A stretch of DNA of 40,890 nt from Candidatus Bipolaricaulota bacterium (GTDB taxonomy: Bacteria > Bipolaricaulota > Bipolaricaulia > M55B111): positions 1 through 40,890 of the forward strand of contig JAIPHJ010000015.1 of NCBI GenBank assembly GCA_021735245.1. The letters are read 5' to 3'. Below the pieces are notes generated by a model. That model was not told the DNA's origin and made no database searches. It saw only the letters and a list, made by a program, of their open reading frames with translations. Positions 8,565 through 17,107 of this stretch are shown in pieces; position 1 is the stretch's first letter; every line of letters begins with the position of its first letter. The translations under genes were made by a program, and so were the position numbers.

Positions 8565-8937
8565 GTCGGTAACCAAAAACTTTGACCCACTTCAAAAACT
8601 TTGTAAGGTAGTTGTTGGACGATATTTCTATGAAATTAGCCGATAGTACCACAGGGTACCTCCTGGGAATGAAGCGGCTGGTTTTGGTGAATGATTGGGC
8701 CAAACTACGTCCACCTTTAATATTTATAAATGGTGAAAGAACTGAGATTTAGTCCCCAGGGGGTGTCTCGGAGCACTGTCGGCCACTTCGGTAGCACCCC
8801 GGAGCTGGTTCTCGATGACAGAACCGACTTGAGTTAGTAATTGCGGGAAACTAGTATTAATTATCTTCGGAGCAAACTATAAATTTATTCCTCATGGAAA
8901 ATTGCAATAAATCCCAGGAACGAAAAGCGAGGATCGA

Positions 8938-10638
8938 ATGGAAGCTGACGTAGTCTTTTTACACCCGCCGAGCATATTTGATTTCAGAGAAAGGCCGATT
9001 CTGTGGGGGCCTATAAACGACCTGGTTCCGTCCAAATCGGTCTTCGAGATGTATCCCATTGGCTTTGTTTCACTTGCCTCCACTCTACAGAGCAACGGAT
9101 TTGAAGCCAGGATAGTAAATCTTGCCCTTAAGATGCTCCGAGATAAGGATTTTAGCCCCGGAAACTACCTGAAAGAAGTGGAGACAGAGCTCTTCGCCAT
9201 AGACCTTCACTGGTTGCCCCACGTCCACGGAGCTATCGAACTGGCCAGGCTCTGCAAAGAAATACACCCCGACACGCCAATCGTACTTGGCGGCCTGTCG
9301 TCCTCTTATTACCACGAAGAAATCCTCGAATCCATTCCGGAAGTGGATTTTGTCGTAAGAGGGGATGCAACCGAATACCCTATGCTCGAGCTCGTACGGG
9401 GGTTGAGGGACGGTAACGACCTCGACGCCGTCCCAAACCTTAGTTTCAGGTCTGGTTCAACGATCGAGGTAAACGACATTACCTCCGTTCCGGACGAGAT
9501 AGATTCGTTTTCACTCGATTACGAATACGTTTTTCGAAGCGTGCTTAAAACTCGCAACCTGGACATTCTTCCTTTTCAGGAATTTTTGACCAGACCGATA
9601 ATGGCGGTATTAACCAGAAAAGGCTGCGACCAGAACTGTCCCGGTTGTGGGGGATCGAGTTACTCCTACTCCAAGCTTTGTAACCGCTCGAAAATCGCGT
9701 TGAGGTCACCCGAGAAGGTCGTCAGAGACCTAAAAAATATTGAAGAGTTTCGGGCACCTGCATTCGTAATCGGCGACCTGGCTTTTCCCGACGAGGAGTA
9801 CGGCAGGGAAATTCTTCGACTGCTGAAAAAAGAAGGGCTTTCGATTCCAGTAGTATTTGAATTCTTTACTCCCCCGGGCCGGGATTTTCTGATGAAACTG
9901 GGAGAAACAGTTGGAAACTTCAGCGTCGAGATGTCCCCCGAGTCCGGAATAGAGGAGATAAGGGTCGAAGCTGGAAGGCGTTACACCAACGATGAACTAA
10001 AGCAGTCAATAAATTGGGCGTTTGAAGCGGGGTGCAGTCAATTCGATCTATATTTTATGATCGGCTTGAAAGGACAAACGGGCGATACTCTGAACGATAC
10101 TCTGGAGTTTATCGACGGCCTCCTGGAGAAGCACTCAGACGATAACCTCATACCGTTTATATCCCCCTATACACCTTTCTTGGACCCGGGCTCACTCGCG
10201 TTCGAATTCCCCGAAAAATACGGATTTACAAAATATGCCGAGACGTTAATGGATCACTACGAACTACTGGACAGTGGCTTCACCTGGAAGGACTTCCTGA
10301 GTTACCGAACCGACGAAATGAGCAAAAATGATCTGGTTAGGTTGACTTACGAGTCGGCGATTGAACTGGCTCAAATTAAGGAAAAACATGGTATAATTTC
10401 AGCGGACAAACTGGAAGATTTATCGGAAAAGATTGCCCTATCGAAGAGGATGATCAGGCTCTCAGACGCAAAAAATACCGGACAGCTTGACGAAGAACAA
10501 CTTGAAGCTTCTTTAACCGAACTGCAGGAGAGACTATTAATAGACAGAGGGGAGCTGGACTGGTCAAACGGGGTAACCGCTCGAAGAGTTATGGCAGTTC
10601 TCAAAAAAGGCATCAAGACCCTTTTTACCCCTGCCTAA
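8938..10638 (+). CDS. B12-binding/radical SAM protein, Ta0216-like
   Basis: Predicted cobalamin-dependent radical SAM enzyme; substrate unknown. Seen: an N-terminal B12-binding-like Rossmann region (residues about 1-150, with a D-L-H-W-L-P-H segment at 89-95 and V-L-G-G near 116-119), then the radical SAM motif C230-x3-C234-x2-C237. The following G-G-S-S-Y-S-Y stretch and the 566 aa length recall the B12-SAM group named after Thermoplasma Ta0216, which is mostly archaeal. The C-terminal ~100 residues are charged and helical. The ATG at 8938 is preceded by GAGGAT at a good distance. It is a single gene with no obvious operon partner. Family-level call is good; the reaction is not predictable from sequence. 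Confidence 0.8.
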   Translation: MEADVVFLHPPSIFDFRERPILWGPINDLVPSKSVFEMYPIGFVSLASTLQSNGFEARIVNLALKMLRDKDFSPGNYLKEVETELFAIDLHWLPHVHGAIELARLCKEIHPDTPIVLGGLSSSYYHEEILESIPEVDFVVRGDATEYPMLELVRGLRDGNDLDAVPNLSFRSGSTIEVNDITSVPDEIDSFSLDYEYVFRSVLKTRNLDILPFQEFLTRPIMAVLTRKGCDQNCPGCGGSSYSYSKLCNRSKIALRSPEKVVRDLKNIEEFRAPAFVIGDLAFPDEEYGREILRLLKKEGLSIPVVFEFFTPPGRDFLMKLGETVGNFSVEMSPESGIEEIRVEAGRRYTNDELKQSINWAFEAGCSQFDLYFMIGLKGQTGDTLNDTLEFIDGLLEKHSDDNLIPFISPYTPFLDPGSLAFEFPEKYGFTKYAETLMDHYELLDSGFTWKDFLSYRTDEMSKNDLVRLTYESAIELAQIKEKHGIISADKLEDLSEKIALSKRMIRLSDAKNTGQLDEEQLEASLTELQERLLIDRGELDWSNGVTARRVMAVLKKGIKTLFTPA

Positions 10639-11146
10639 TTTACTCGTTACCGCAATTTTTCATTGCCCAAAAGGTAAAACTACCACCGCTGAGTTCCTTC
10701 ACCAGCTGGTTGAGCTGAGCAGTCTTCTTTTATGGTAGAAAATGGCGAACGAGATTTTCTTTAAAACTAAGAAGTTCAGGACCCACCTGACCGGTAAAGA
10801 TATTTGTACCCGGTAAGCCCGGTCCCCCGTGATCAGCCGGAACTCAACTTACCGCACATAAACAGTTTTTGAATTCAATCACAAAACTTGTTATTCTCTT
10901 GATGCATCGTCGTAATAACCCTGACTTATAACTTTTGCTAAATATCTAACAGCTGGAAAAAGCCGAACGCTTCCGGGTTAAGGAGAAACATCAAAGAATC
11001 AGCCATATAAGGGGATTGGTTGGTTTGCCTTTTTGCTGGAGCAGGGTTTTATACCCCCGCACCCCTAAAGGATTTGATCGGACAGGTCTTCGCGTTCAGC
11101 CTGTCACCAACCGCTAACTGCTCAATTGGCATAAAGGTGAACTAGA
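10639..11146. other. 508-bp intergenic region upstream of rex
   Basis: No gene found. It contains a short hairpin shortly before rex (GACAGG ... CCTGTC, about 11079-11103) and a pyrimidine-rich stretch, but no convincing promoter pair or Rex-type operator that I could fix by eye. Confidence 0.5.
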
Positions 11147-11770
11147 GTGAGAAAGGACGAAATACCCAAAGAAACCGTAAATCGGTTACCCATCTACCTT
11201 CGTTGCCTAAATAGGATCCTTTTAAGGGGTCATAGTACCATTTCTTCCGACGAACTGGCGAATCTTGTCTCCATGAGTCCGGCAAAGATCAGAAAAGACC
11301 TGTCTTACTTTGGCAAATTCGGTACCAGAGGGGTAGGATACGAGGTAAAACCGCTGATCGAACGCATTAGAGGGATATTAAATCTCGATAAGAACTGGAA
11401 GCTGGCACTCGTTGGGGTAGGTAACGTAGGTTCCGCCCTTCTATCTCACCCTGGATTCCACCGGGGTTGCTTCAAAATTGAGTTAGTATTCGATGACGAT
11501 CCGGAACTAATTGGAAAGGAGATCTCGGGGAAAAAGGTTCACGATAGTTCGGAAATTTCTAACCTTGTCGAAAAAGGTTTAGTTCAAATTGGAATAATTG
11601 CCGTACCTAACGAGAAGGCTCGCGACGTCGCCGAACGGCTTGTCCGGGGAGGCGTTACGGGGATAATAAACTTCGCCCCTGTATCCATTGACCTCCACGA
11701 CGACGTAAAGATCTATCAAATAGACATATCGACGGAATTAAGCAGACTCACCTATCACATGGTACCTTAA
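11147..11770 (+). CDS. rex: Redox-sensing transcriptional repressor Rex
   Basis: DNA-binding repressor that senses the NADH/NAD+ ratio and usually controls fermentation and respiration genes. Seen: an N-terminal winged helix (residues about 10-80), including S-M-S-P-A-K-I-R-K-D-L-S-Y-F-G-x-F-G-x-R-G-V-G-Y, which is diagnostic of the family; then a Rossmann domain with G-V-G-N-V-G-S-A-L around residues 89-97; and a C-terminal swap helix. The 207 aa length is typical. Start is GTG at 11147 with AAGGTG upstream. It stands alone; a link to the nqr genes in this window is only a guess. Confidence 0.95.
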   Translation: MRKDEIPKETVNRLPIYLRCLNRILLRGHSTISSDELANLVSMSPAKIRKDLSYFGKFGTRGVGYEVKPLIERIRGILNLDKNWKLALVGVGNVGSALLSHPGFHRGCFKIELVFDDDPELIGKEISGKKVHDSSEISNLVEKGLVQIGIIAVPNEKARDVAERLVRGGVTGIINFAPVSIDLHDDVKIYQIDISTELSRLTYHMVP

Positions 11771-11820
11771 TTTCTACATATGGGCCCTCGGCAGTCACCG
11801 ACGACCGGTACTTTACCGGA

Positions 11821-11842
11821 AGCTGGAGTTAGAACTCCGGCT
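11821..11842. terminator. Hairpin between convergent rex and MoaD-like gene
   Basis: AGCTGGAGTT pairs with AACTCCGGCT (10 bp, one G-U) around a 2-nt loop, between the ends of the two convergent genes. It lacks a T-run on either side, so termination activity is uncertain. A second small hairpin (CCGGTA...TACCGG) lies just upstream. Confidence 0.35.
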
Positions 11843-11907
11843 GACTAAAGCATGTAAACCACGGAAGATGTCTTCTTGGTGAAGAACAAAGGGTGATGGA
11901 CACACTA

Positions 11908-12189
11908 TCATCCGCCGCCCACGGGAGGGAATATCGCCACCGTATCGCCCTCGCTTAACTCGGTATCCAGTCCGTCCAGAAACCTCACGTTCCTTCCGTT
12001 CACCATAACAGTAACTCCGCTCTTTAACTCTCGACCGGGATCGGTTTCCTCCAGGAGGGCATTTTCTAACCCCTCGTGGTCCTTTACGAGCCGATCAATC
12101 AGATCCCCTACTTTTTCTGCCTCCAGTTCTGCTGAAGCCGTCCCGGCTTTATCGCGAAAGCCCGAAAAAAACTTTACTTTTATCTGCAT
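11908..12189 (-). CDS. MoaD/ThiS-family sulfur-carrier protein
   Basis: Small beta-grasp protein that carries sulfur as a C-terminal thiocarboxylate, for molybdopterin, thiamine or other pathways. Seen: 93 aa, the K-V-K-F-F-S-x-F-R-D-K-A-G start of MoaD-like proteins, a V-M-V-N-G-R-N-V strand, G-D-T-V-A-I-F-P-P-V and a C-terminal G-G-G. The Gly-Gly end and length match the family. No moaE, moeB or thiF lies nearby, so the pathway is not settled; the N-terminal sequence is closer to MoaD than to ThiS. Confidence 0.85.
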   Translation of the reverse strand: MQIKVKFFSGFRDKAGTASAELEAEKVGDLIDRLVKDHEGLENALLEETDPGRELKSGVTVMVNGRNVRFLDGLDTELSEGDTVAIFPPVGGG

Positions 12190-12539
12190 TTTTTAATTAA
12201 ATAAAGTCATTATTCAGCTAAAACGTTATCAAATTCCTCGTCTGCCCCGTCAAATACCTTTAAGTTGTGAGGTGGTAATTATCACCCTGGATTAATTCTG
12301 GCGGTCGGTAGCTCCCCGGAAGTTCTTCGTACTCTTGCCTTTATTCTTCCATGTTTACATGTTTACGGGAAGTAATTTTCTGGCCACATTCCCACCTTTA
12401 TTCGTTATCATTCTAAAAGAATACCGCTTTCATAGCAAAAGATCTCAATCCGAAATTGTTTTTATCAGTTTAGATACAAAACAGCCCTTCAGTTTCGTAA
12501 AGTTAATTTCAGCAACTTTATTAAGGTGATGTCAGATAA
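12190..12539. other. 350-bp divergent intergenic region
   Basis: Separates the divergent MoaD-like gene and RNase HI. It is AT-rich near both genes. One plus-strand open frame (12335-12529) has no ribosome site or domain and is treated as chance. No clear structured element seen. Confidence 0.5.
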
Positions 12540-12968
12540 ATGAACAAAGAATATGGCGAGTTGAATATTTATACGGATGGAGCCTCGCGGGGAAACCCGG
12601 GAAACGCCGCCTGGGGTTTCGTAATCCTGGACGAGCACGAAAACCCTGTAACTGACCAGTCCGGATATATCGGCAATTCTACTAATAACCAGGCGGAATA
12701 TTTCGCGGTCATCAGGGCCTTACAGAGGGCCAAAGAGTTGACCCGGGGTAAAGTCCAACTCCACTCTGACAGCCAACTTTTGGTCAATCAGGTTACGGGA
12801 TCGTGGAAAGTAAAAGACGACGAACTCCGCCGACTGTATCGCAGGGTAAGATCACTTGTTAGCCAGTTCAGAGAGGTGAATTTCACCCACCTGCCTCGAG
12901 AAAATCCTCATATTGGTGAAGCCGACGAGCTCTGTAATCGGAGACTGGACGAGATACAGGATTATTAA
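12540..12968 (+). CDS. rnhA: Ribonuclease HI family protein
   Basis: Cleaves the RNA strand of RNA-DNA hybrids. Seen: T-D-G-A-S-R-G-N-P-G at residues 12-21 with catalytic D13; N-N-Q-A-E53-Y; the H-S-D77-S motif; and E-A-D129-E-L-C-N. All four carboxylates of the DEDD set are present. At 142 aa it is the short, single-domain form close to RnhA-like proteins of Gram-positives and archaea, lacking the basic protrusion handle typical of E. coli RNase HI. ATG start; AAGGTG lies about 12 bases upstream. Confidence 0.9.
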   Translation: MNKEYGELNIYTDGASRGNPGNAAWGFVILDEHENPVTDQSGYIGNSTNNQAEYFAVIRALQRAKELTRGKVQLHSDSQLLVNQVTGSWKVKDDELRRLYRRVRSLVSQFREVNFTHLPRENPHIGEADELCNRRLDEIQDY

Positions 12969-13187
12969 CCCTGCAGCGGTGGTGGACGAAAGTTTCCCCG
13001 GTAAAAATAAAACCTTTTTGGGCCGGCTAATATTAGGTTTAACCTAAATCGTCCGACTCTCTTATTTGAGACCAACTCCTAAGTCAGTTTACAGGATAGA
13101 ATAACTACCCTTCTAGATATTTAATTGCTTCACCCACCGGGTGAAGGTTAAAAGGGTTAAAATAAACTTGCTCTCCCGAAATTTCAA

Positions 13188-13310
13188 CCCAGCACCCAGA
13201 TGAGGAAAGCTACCTGGAGGTCTAATCTACCACTGAACGATTATGGTAGACTATTCCGTAGTAAAGTCAAAGATCTTGATCCAGGTCCCGGAGCTCATCT
13301 GGGTGCTGGA
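13188..13310. repeat. MITE-like palindromic element, second copy
   Basis: CCAGCACCCAGATGAG (13189-13204) is exactly reverse-complemented at 13294-13309. Inside are two more nested complementary pairs, ACCTGGA with TCCAGGT and TCTACCA with TGGTAGA, so either strand can fold into one long interrupted hairpin. It shares the terminal CCAGCACC core and ~110-120 bp size with the element at 8031-8140, but the interiors differ. Confidence 0.6.
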
Positions 13311-13408
13311 CCAAATCTCGCCTGTAAAATACCCTTTATCGGTAACCTTTCCCCTCAAGCTTACGTGTTAAACCGCTAAATTCAGGTTTAAATCTCCCCA
13401 CTCGGACA

Positions 13409-13414
13409 TATAAT
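13409..13414 (+). promoter_or_regulatory. TATAAT -10 box of hpt-tsaD
   Basis: A perfect -10 hexamer ends 15 bases before the ATG at 13430. Transcription would start around 13421, leaving a leader of under 10 nt. No good -35 is seen at 17 nt, and no ribosome site precedes the ATG. Confidence 0.5.
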
Positions 13415-13429
13415 TTGGTGTTATTAGCC

Positions 13430-14017
13430 ATGAACAATCATAAATACAACCTAAAGACAGATATTGACAGGAAGATTTATACGGAAGAAGAGATACAGGC
13501 TAGAGTAAAGCGACTGGCCGGGGAAGTTGACTCGTACCTCGAAGACAAGATGAGTCGGCAGGAAATATGGAAAAGACCCCCTATCGCGGTTTGCATTTTA
13601 CGGGGTGCTTCAGTCTTCATGGCCGACCTGACCAGGTACATGAAAGTCCCAATCGAATACGATTTCATGTCCGTCTCCACATACGGGGACGCGACCGAAC
13701 CTGGAGAAGTCAGGGTTATAAAGGACCTGGATAGGTCCATAAACGGCCGAGTAGTAATTGTGGTTGAAGACATCGTCGACACGGGCGAAACCCTGCACCA
13801 CCTGCTTAAAGGGTTCGAAGCGAGAAACCCCCGCGAGGTAAAGATTAGCGCTTTGCTGGACAAGAGCAGCAGAAGAAAAAAGAACATCGATATAGATTTT
13901 AAAGGCTTTGACCTGGAAGAAGACCTCTTTTTGGTCGGCTACGGAATGGATTACGCCGGTAAATACAGAAACTTACCATTTATCGGCACACTTAAAAAGG
14001 AGTTGACGGAGCAATAG
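13430..14017 (+). CDS. hpt: Hypoxanthine phosphoribosyltransferase
   Basis: Purine salvage enzyme that transfers phosphoribose from PRPP to hypoxanthine or guanine. Seen: the PRPP-binding loop V-V-E-D-I-V-D-T-G-E-T-L (residues about 111-122 from this start), the I-L-R-G-A loop and the late F-L-V-G-Y-G-M-D-Y-A-G-K-Y-R-N-L-P signature. About 195 aa, slightly longer than the usual ~180 at the N-terminus. I take the ATG at 13430; an upstream TTG (13415) is also in frame but coincides with the end of the -10 box. The stop overlaps the probable start of tsaD, so the two form an operon. Confidence 0.93.
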   Translation: MNNHKYNLKTDIDRKIYTEEEIQARVKRLAGEVDSYLEDKMSRQEIWKRPPIAVCILRGASVFMADLTRYMKVPIEYDFMSVSTYGDATEPGEVRVIKDLDRSINGRVVIVVEDIVDTGETLHHLLKGFEARNPREVKISALLDKSSRRKKNIDIDFKGFDLEEDLFLVGYGMDYAGKYRNLPFIGTLKKELTEQ

Positions 14018-15012
14018 AGACGTTTTACACGCTTGGACTGGAATCATCCTGCGACGAAACCGGGGTAGGAATTGTCAGGGCCAAGAGAGAAATAGTTGCG
14101 AACAAGATCTATTCCCAGGCTGACCTCCACGAGAAATACGGTGGAGTGGTTCCCGAAATTGCCTCCAGAAATCACCTGAAGAAGTTCTCGCCACTGATCG
14201 AGGAAGCGCTCGAAGAAGCAGACTTATCACTACAGGACATCGATCTGGTGGGAGCCACGTACGGTCCCGGACTCGTCGGTCCTCTTCTCGTGGGCCTTTC
14301 TCTGGGAAAGTCACTGGGGTATTCGCTCGACGTTCCCTTTTTAGGGATTAACCACCTGGAAGGTCACGTTTTTGCTCACTACTCGTCTCGCCAGTCTACC
14401 CCGCCTTTTCTAGCATTGCTCGTCTCCGGAGGCCACACCAGCCTCGTTCTTGTAAAAGACTGGGGTAACTACGAGGAACTTGGTTCGACCAGGGACGACG
14501 CTGCCGGAGAGGCGTACGACAAGGTGGGTTATATGACGGGGCTGGGCTATCCGGCCGGCCCAAAGATTGACCGGTTAAGCGGAGACGGCGATCCCACCGC
14601 GTTCGACTTCCCCCGGCCTATGCTGGAAGAGGGCCTGGACTTTTCATTTGCAGGATTAAAAAGTGCCGTCGCCCGGAAAGTGGAAGGGTCCGGAGACTAC
14701 GAACTGGCTGATCTTCTGGCTTCTTTCCAGGAAGCCATACTGGATACCCTTATAACCAAATCGATCAGAGCCGCCAGGGAAACGGGCGTCACTACCATCT
14801 CCGTGATGGGGGGAGTATCGGCAAATTCTCGGTTGAGGCGTAGATTGACCGATGAGGCTGAAGAGAACGGACTAACCGCTACCTTCCCACCGTTCGAACT
14901 TTGCACGGATAACGGAGCGATGATTGGTGTAACGGCCGCCTACAAGTACCTGAATGACGGAGAGACGTCACCCCTGAGTCTGGGCCCTGAACCCTCTCTT
15001 CTCCTGGGTTAG
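14014..15012 (+). CDS. tsaD: tRNA N6-threonylcarbamoyladenosine transferase TsaD
   Basis: Transfers threonylcarbamoyl to A37 of ANN-decoding tRNAs, together with TsaB and TsaE (not in view). Seen: L-G-L-E-S-S-C-D-E-T-G, which in this family lies within the first ~15 residues; the metal ligands H114-L-E-G-H118; and C-T-D-N-G-A-M-I near the C-terminus. Total about 332 aa, the family length. The first ATG/GTG/TTG in this frame would cut away the essential N-terminus (next candidate 14146). The only plausible start upstream of the conserved motif is ATA at 14014, overlapping the hpt stop as ATAG and preceded by GGAG at 11 nt. This unusual start is an inference; a sequencing error cannot be excluded. 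Confidence 0.92.
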   Translation: METFYTLGLESSCDETGVGIVRAKREIVANKIYSQADLHEKYGGVVPEIASRNHLKKFSPLIEEALEEADLSLQDIDLVGATYGPGLVGPLLVGLSLGKSLGYSLDVPFLGINHLEGHVFAHYSSRQSTPPFLALLVSGGHTSLVLVKDWGNYEELGSTRDDAAGEAYDKVGYMTGLGYPAGPKIDRLSGDGDPTAFDFPRPMLEEGLDFSFAGLKSAVARKVEGSGDYELADLLASFQEAILDTLITKSIRAARETGVTTISVMGGVSANSRLRRRLTDEAEENGLTATFPPFELCTDNGAMIGVTAAYKYLNDGETSPLSLGPEPSLLLG

Positions 15013-15267
15013 TCATCCCCAGAACCTGCTATTATCTCGTGAGTCGAGGTCGAACCGGGATTCTTATCGAGTCGAAACTCTATGTTAGAAATATTTATTC
15101 CGTATCAGTATTGACCAATCCCTATAAGGATAATTAACCCGATAAGCAAAAATTACAGCGGTTTTAGTGTTACTGGTTTACTGTTCACTATTTATACCTA
15201 TGTAGGTCCAGTCTTGGATTAGGTATGTTCAGGAGATGGAATTATTTTACAACACAACCGGAGGTAA

Positions 15268-16488
15268 TTAAATGTCCTGGCCGGTTCGAAAGACTTTTCC
15301 ATCGACGGTCTGGATGACACCGATATCGGATTTTTCATCGGGTCGGTCCACTTTGGGTCGGTCCACTTTATCCTTCTTATCTCCTTCAGTCTTTTTCACA
15401 TTCGAGTCCTCAGTTCCAGCAATTTCTCCCAGGGATCTATCTGCATCTATTAATCCGTAACCGGTGGAATCATCTTTGCCGGACTTTCCGATATCTTTGG
15501 CGGATTCACGCAGTGTCCGCTTCAGATCGGAGAGGCTGAGTTGTGGCTGTTTTGAAAGGATAAGTGCAGCTGTACCGGCCACGTGAGGAGCAGCAAACGA
15601 AGTGCCAGAACCCGTGGCGAGATTGCCTCCGGGTCGATAGGATAGCACTTCTGCACCCGGAGCTACGAGCTCAAGTTCCGGGCCGTAATTCGAAAAATTA
15701 CTAACCTTGCCGGATTTATTTACGGACCCTACGGTAAAAACTTCGTTCCATTTCCCAAAGTAGCCCAGTCTTTCACCGTTGTTACCCGATATACCCACTA
15801 TCAATACTCCTTCTGACTGGGCACGCCGGAGCGCCTCGTGAACCAGTTCCGGCGGTTTGGCGTTGGCATATATTGACATGTTAATTATATCCGCGCCGTT
15901 CTCGACGGCGTAATCTATCCCGTCAGCCAGCTTACCCCAGTCGGAAGTGTAAAACCGGCCAGCCGAGTCGAGAAACCTGAGGTCCATGATGGAGACGTTT
16001 GGGGCAACTCCCCCCGAACCCGTCTCTTTATCGTAACTGGAAGAGACAAGCCCGCTCACGAAAGTTCCGTGATAGTAGAGCGAACCTTCTGACTTATTCA
16101 ACGTATCTCCGTTCCGAAAATCCCAGCCCGACACGTCATCCACGTATCCGTTGCCATCGTTATCCTTCCCGTCACCGGGAACTTCGTCATCGTTCGTCCA
16201 CATTCTATCTTTTAGCGCCGGAATCGATCTATCTATTCCGGAGTCTATAACTGCAACTACTACTTCGTCGGATCCCTGAGTGATTTCCCAGGCGTCTTTT
16301 GCTTTTACCGTCTCGAGCCCCCATCGTGTCGACCCGGAAGACGGAGCGGATATGGAAGAAGCTCCCGCCCTTCCGGCAATAGGAGTATGAAAGCTTATTT
16401 GAAATGATATAAGTGTTAACCCTACTGCAAGAATTATTGCTAAAACCTTTGCTGGTTGTTTCCCCATGGTTTTTGCTTTGCAGTTCAT
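15268..16488 (-). CDS. Secreted subtilisin-like serine protease (S8)
   Basis: Exported peptidase of the subtilase family. Seen: a basic N-terminus and hydrophobic signal segment (residues about 12-33); catalytic D82 in A-V-I-D-S-G, H140 in H-G-T-F-V-S-G, S297 in G-T-S-F-A-A-P-H, and oxyanion N236 in S-G-N-N-G. After the catalytic domain (to about 345) comes a charged K/D-rich tail of ~60 residues with no domain recognised. The H-G-T-F variant of the usual H-G-T-H is noticeable. ATG start behind GGGAG. A truncated relative of its C-terminal part lies at 35928-36209. It is transcribed from a promoter shared in form with the neighbour at 17108. Confidence 0.92.
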   Translation of the reverse strand: MNCKAKTMGKQPAKVLAIILAVGLTLISFQISFHTPIAGRAGASSISAPSSGSTRWGLETVKAKDAWEITQGSDEVVVAVIDSGIDRSIPALKDRMWTNDDEVPGDGKDNDGNGYVDDVSGWDFRNGDTLNKSEGSLYYHGTFVSGLVSSSYDKETGSGGVAPNVSIMDLRFLDSAGRFYTSDWGKLADGIDYAVENGADIINMSIYANAKPPELVHEALRRAQSEGVLIVGISGNNGERLGYFGKWNEVFTVGSVNKSGKVSNFSNYGPELELVAPGAEVLSYRPGGNLATGSGTSFAAPHVAGTAALILSKQPQLSLSDLKRTLRESAKDIGKSGKDDSTGYGLIDADRSLGEIAGTEDSNVKKTEGDKKDKVDRPKVDRPDEKSDIGVIQTVDGKVFRTGQDI

Positions 16489-17107
16489 TTTTTCTTTCTC
16501 CCGTACTTATTTATCTTGTTAATTATAGTGGTTTATGTGCGTCATCATTATTTACCACTATATTATATTATACCTAATTACACATCTTTTAGACGGGAGA
16601 GTCAGAAGGTGGAAGTTTACGCTTTAACGACCAGCGATCAGAAAGGGAGTGGGTGCACACTCTTTTTTGGAAGCCTTAAATGATTGGTTTCGTCCCTTAG
16701 GGCAATTAATCCCAATTGAAGATAAAATAATCGGAAGTAACAATAGCAACCTGAGTTCCCATGGTCGGGCGATTGATGGCAGGCATCTTTTTGGTTCTCC
16801 CAGCTTAACTAAAAACATGTTTCCTCAGGAGTTCATTTCTCCGCTCTGATGGCAGAAAGCAAGGTTGGGGGGTCGGGCTCTAATACCCCATTGGAGAAAT
16901 AAACCCTGGAGTGCTAAAGGCCCCCTCTACAAACTAAACTCACAAATTATCTAGCTGTTACGACCTTTTGTAGCGGATTTGTAGCGGAATCTTTAGGTTT
17001 CCATATCGTGGATATATGTAAACTCTCTGCTGTAAGATTTAAGTGTGAAATAAGGCCAAGTAGGTGGGGACTCTGAACAGAGCAACAGAGAAATGAGAAT
17101 AGAAAAT
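16489..17107. other. 619-bp intergenic region
   Basis: Contains the subtilase promoter (16567-16594). The rest has no supported gene; an open frame at 16649-16849 (+) has no ribosome site and its opposite strand is open too. A short direct repeat (TTTGTAGCGGA, about 16975-17000) is present. Confidence 0.5.
16567..16594 (-). promoter_or_regulatory. Promoter of the subtilase gene
   Basis: Read on the minus strand: GTCTAA, 16 nt, TATAAT, with AAAA following the -35-like element start and AGG directly before the -10 box. The same words at the same spacing occur upstream of the next minus-strand secreted gene (17638-17665), which is why I call it. Confidence 0.55.

Larger units (their letters stand above)
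7476..8937. other. 1.46-kb gene-poor region with repeats
   Basis: No convincing gene. It holds a MITE-like palindromic element (8031-8140), a 29-bp direct repeat (8147-8175 and 8536-8564), GC-rich self-complementary stretches near 8438-8510, and a possible hairpin region at 8755-8830. Two minus-strand open frames here (8004-8336 and 8518-8703) lack recognisable domains, ribosome sites or codon bias. In a third frame, both copies of the direct repeat read F-G-x-R-x-G-K-S-Y-R-R-P-S-G, so the region may contain remnants of a decayed duplicated gene. Confidence 0.6.
12969..13429. other. Intergenic region with second palindromic element
   Basis: No gene. It contains the MITE-like element at 13188-13310 and, at its end, a TATAAT (13409-13414) directly in front of hpt. 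Confidence 0.55.

Noticed and set aside
8004-8703. Two minus-strand open frames in the gene-poor region
   Set aside because: No ribosome site, domain or codon preference; one spans the MITE-like element. At most remnants.
8741-8830. Cobalamin riboswitch in front of the B12/radical SAM gene
   Set aside because: A GCCACT-like word is present, but the B12 box and the rest of the conserved core are missing.
15013-15267. Promoter or gene in the tsaD-subtilase gap
   Set aside because: Only AT-rich sequence and scattered TATACCT words were seen between convergent genes; nothing supports a call.
16649-16849. Small plus-strand frame that looks faintly transposase-like
   Set aside because: Too short, no ribosome site, opposite strand equally open, and no terminal repeats nearby.
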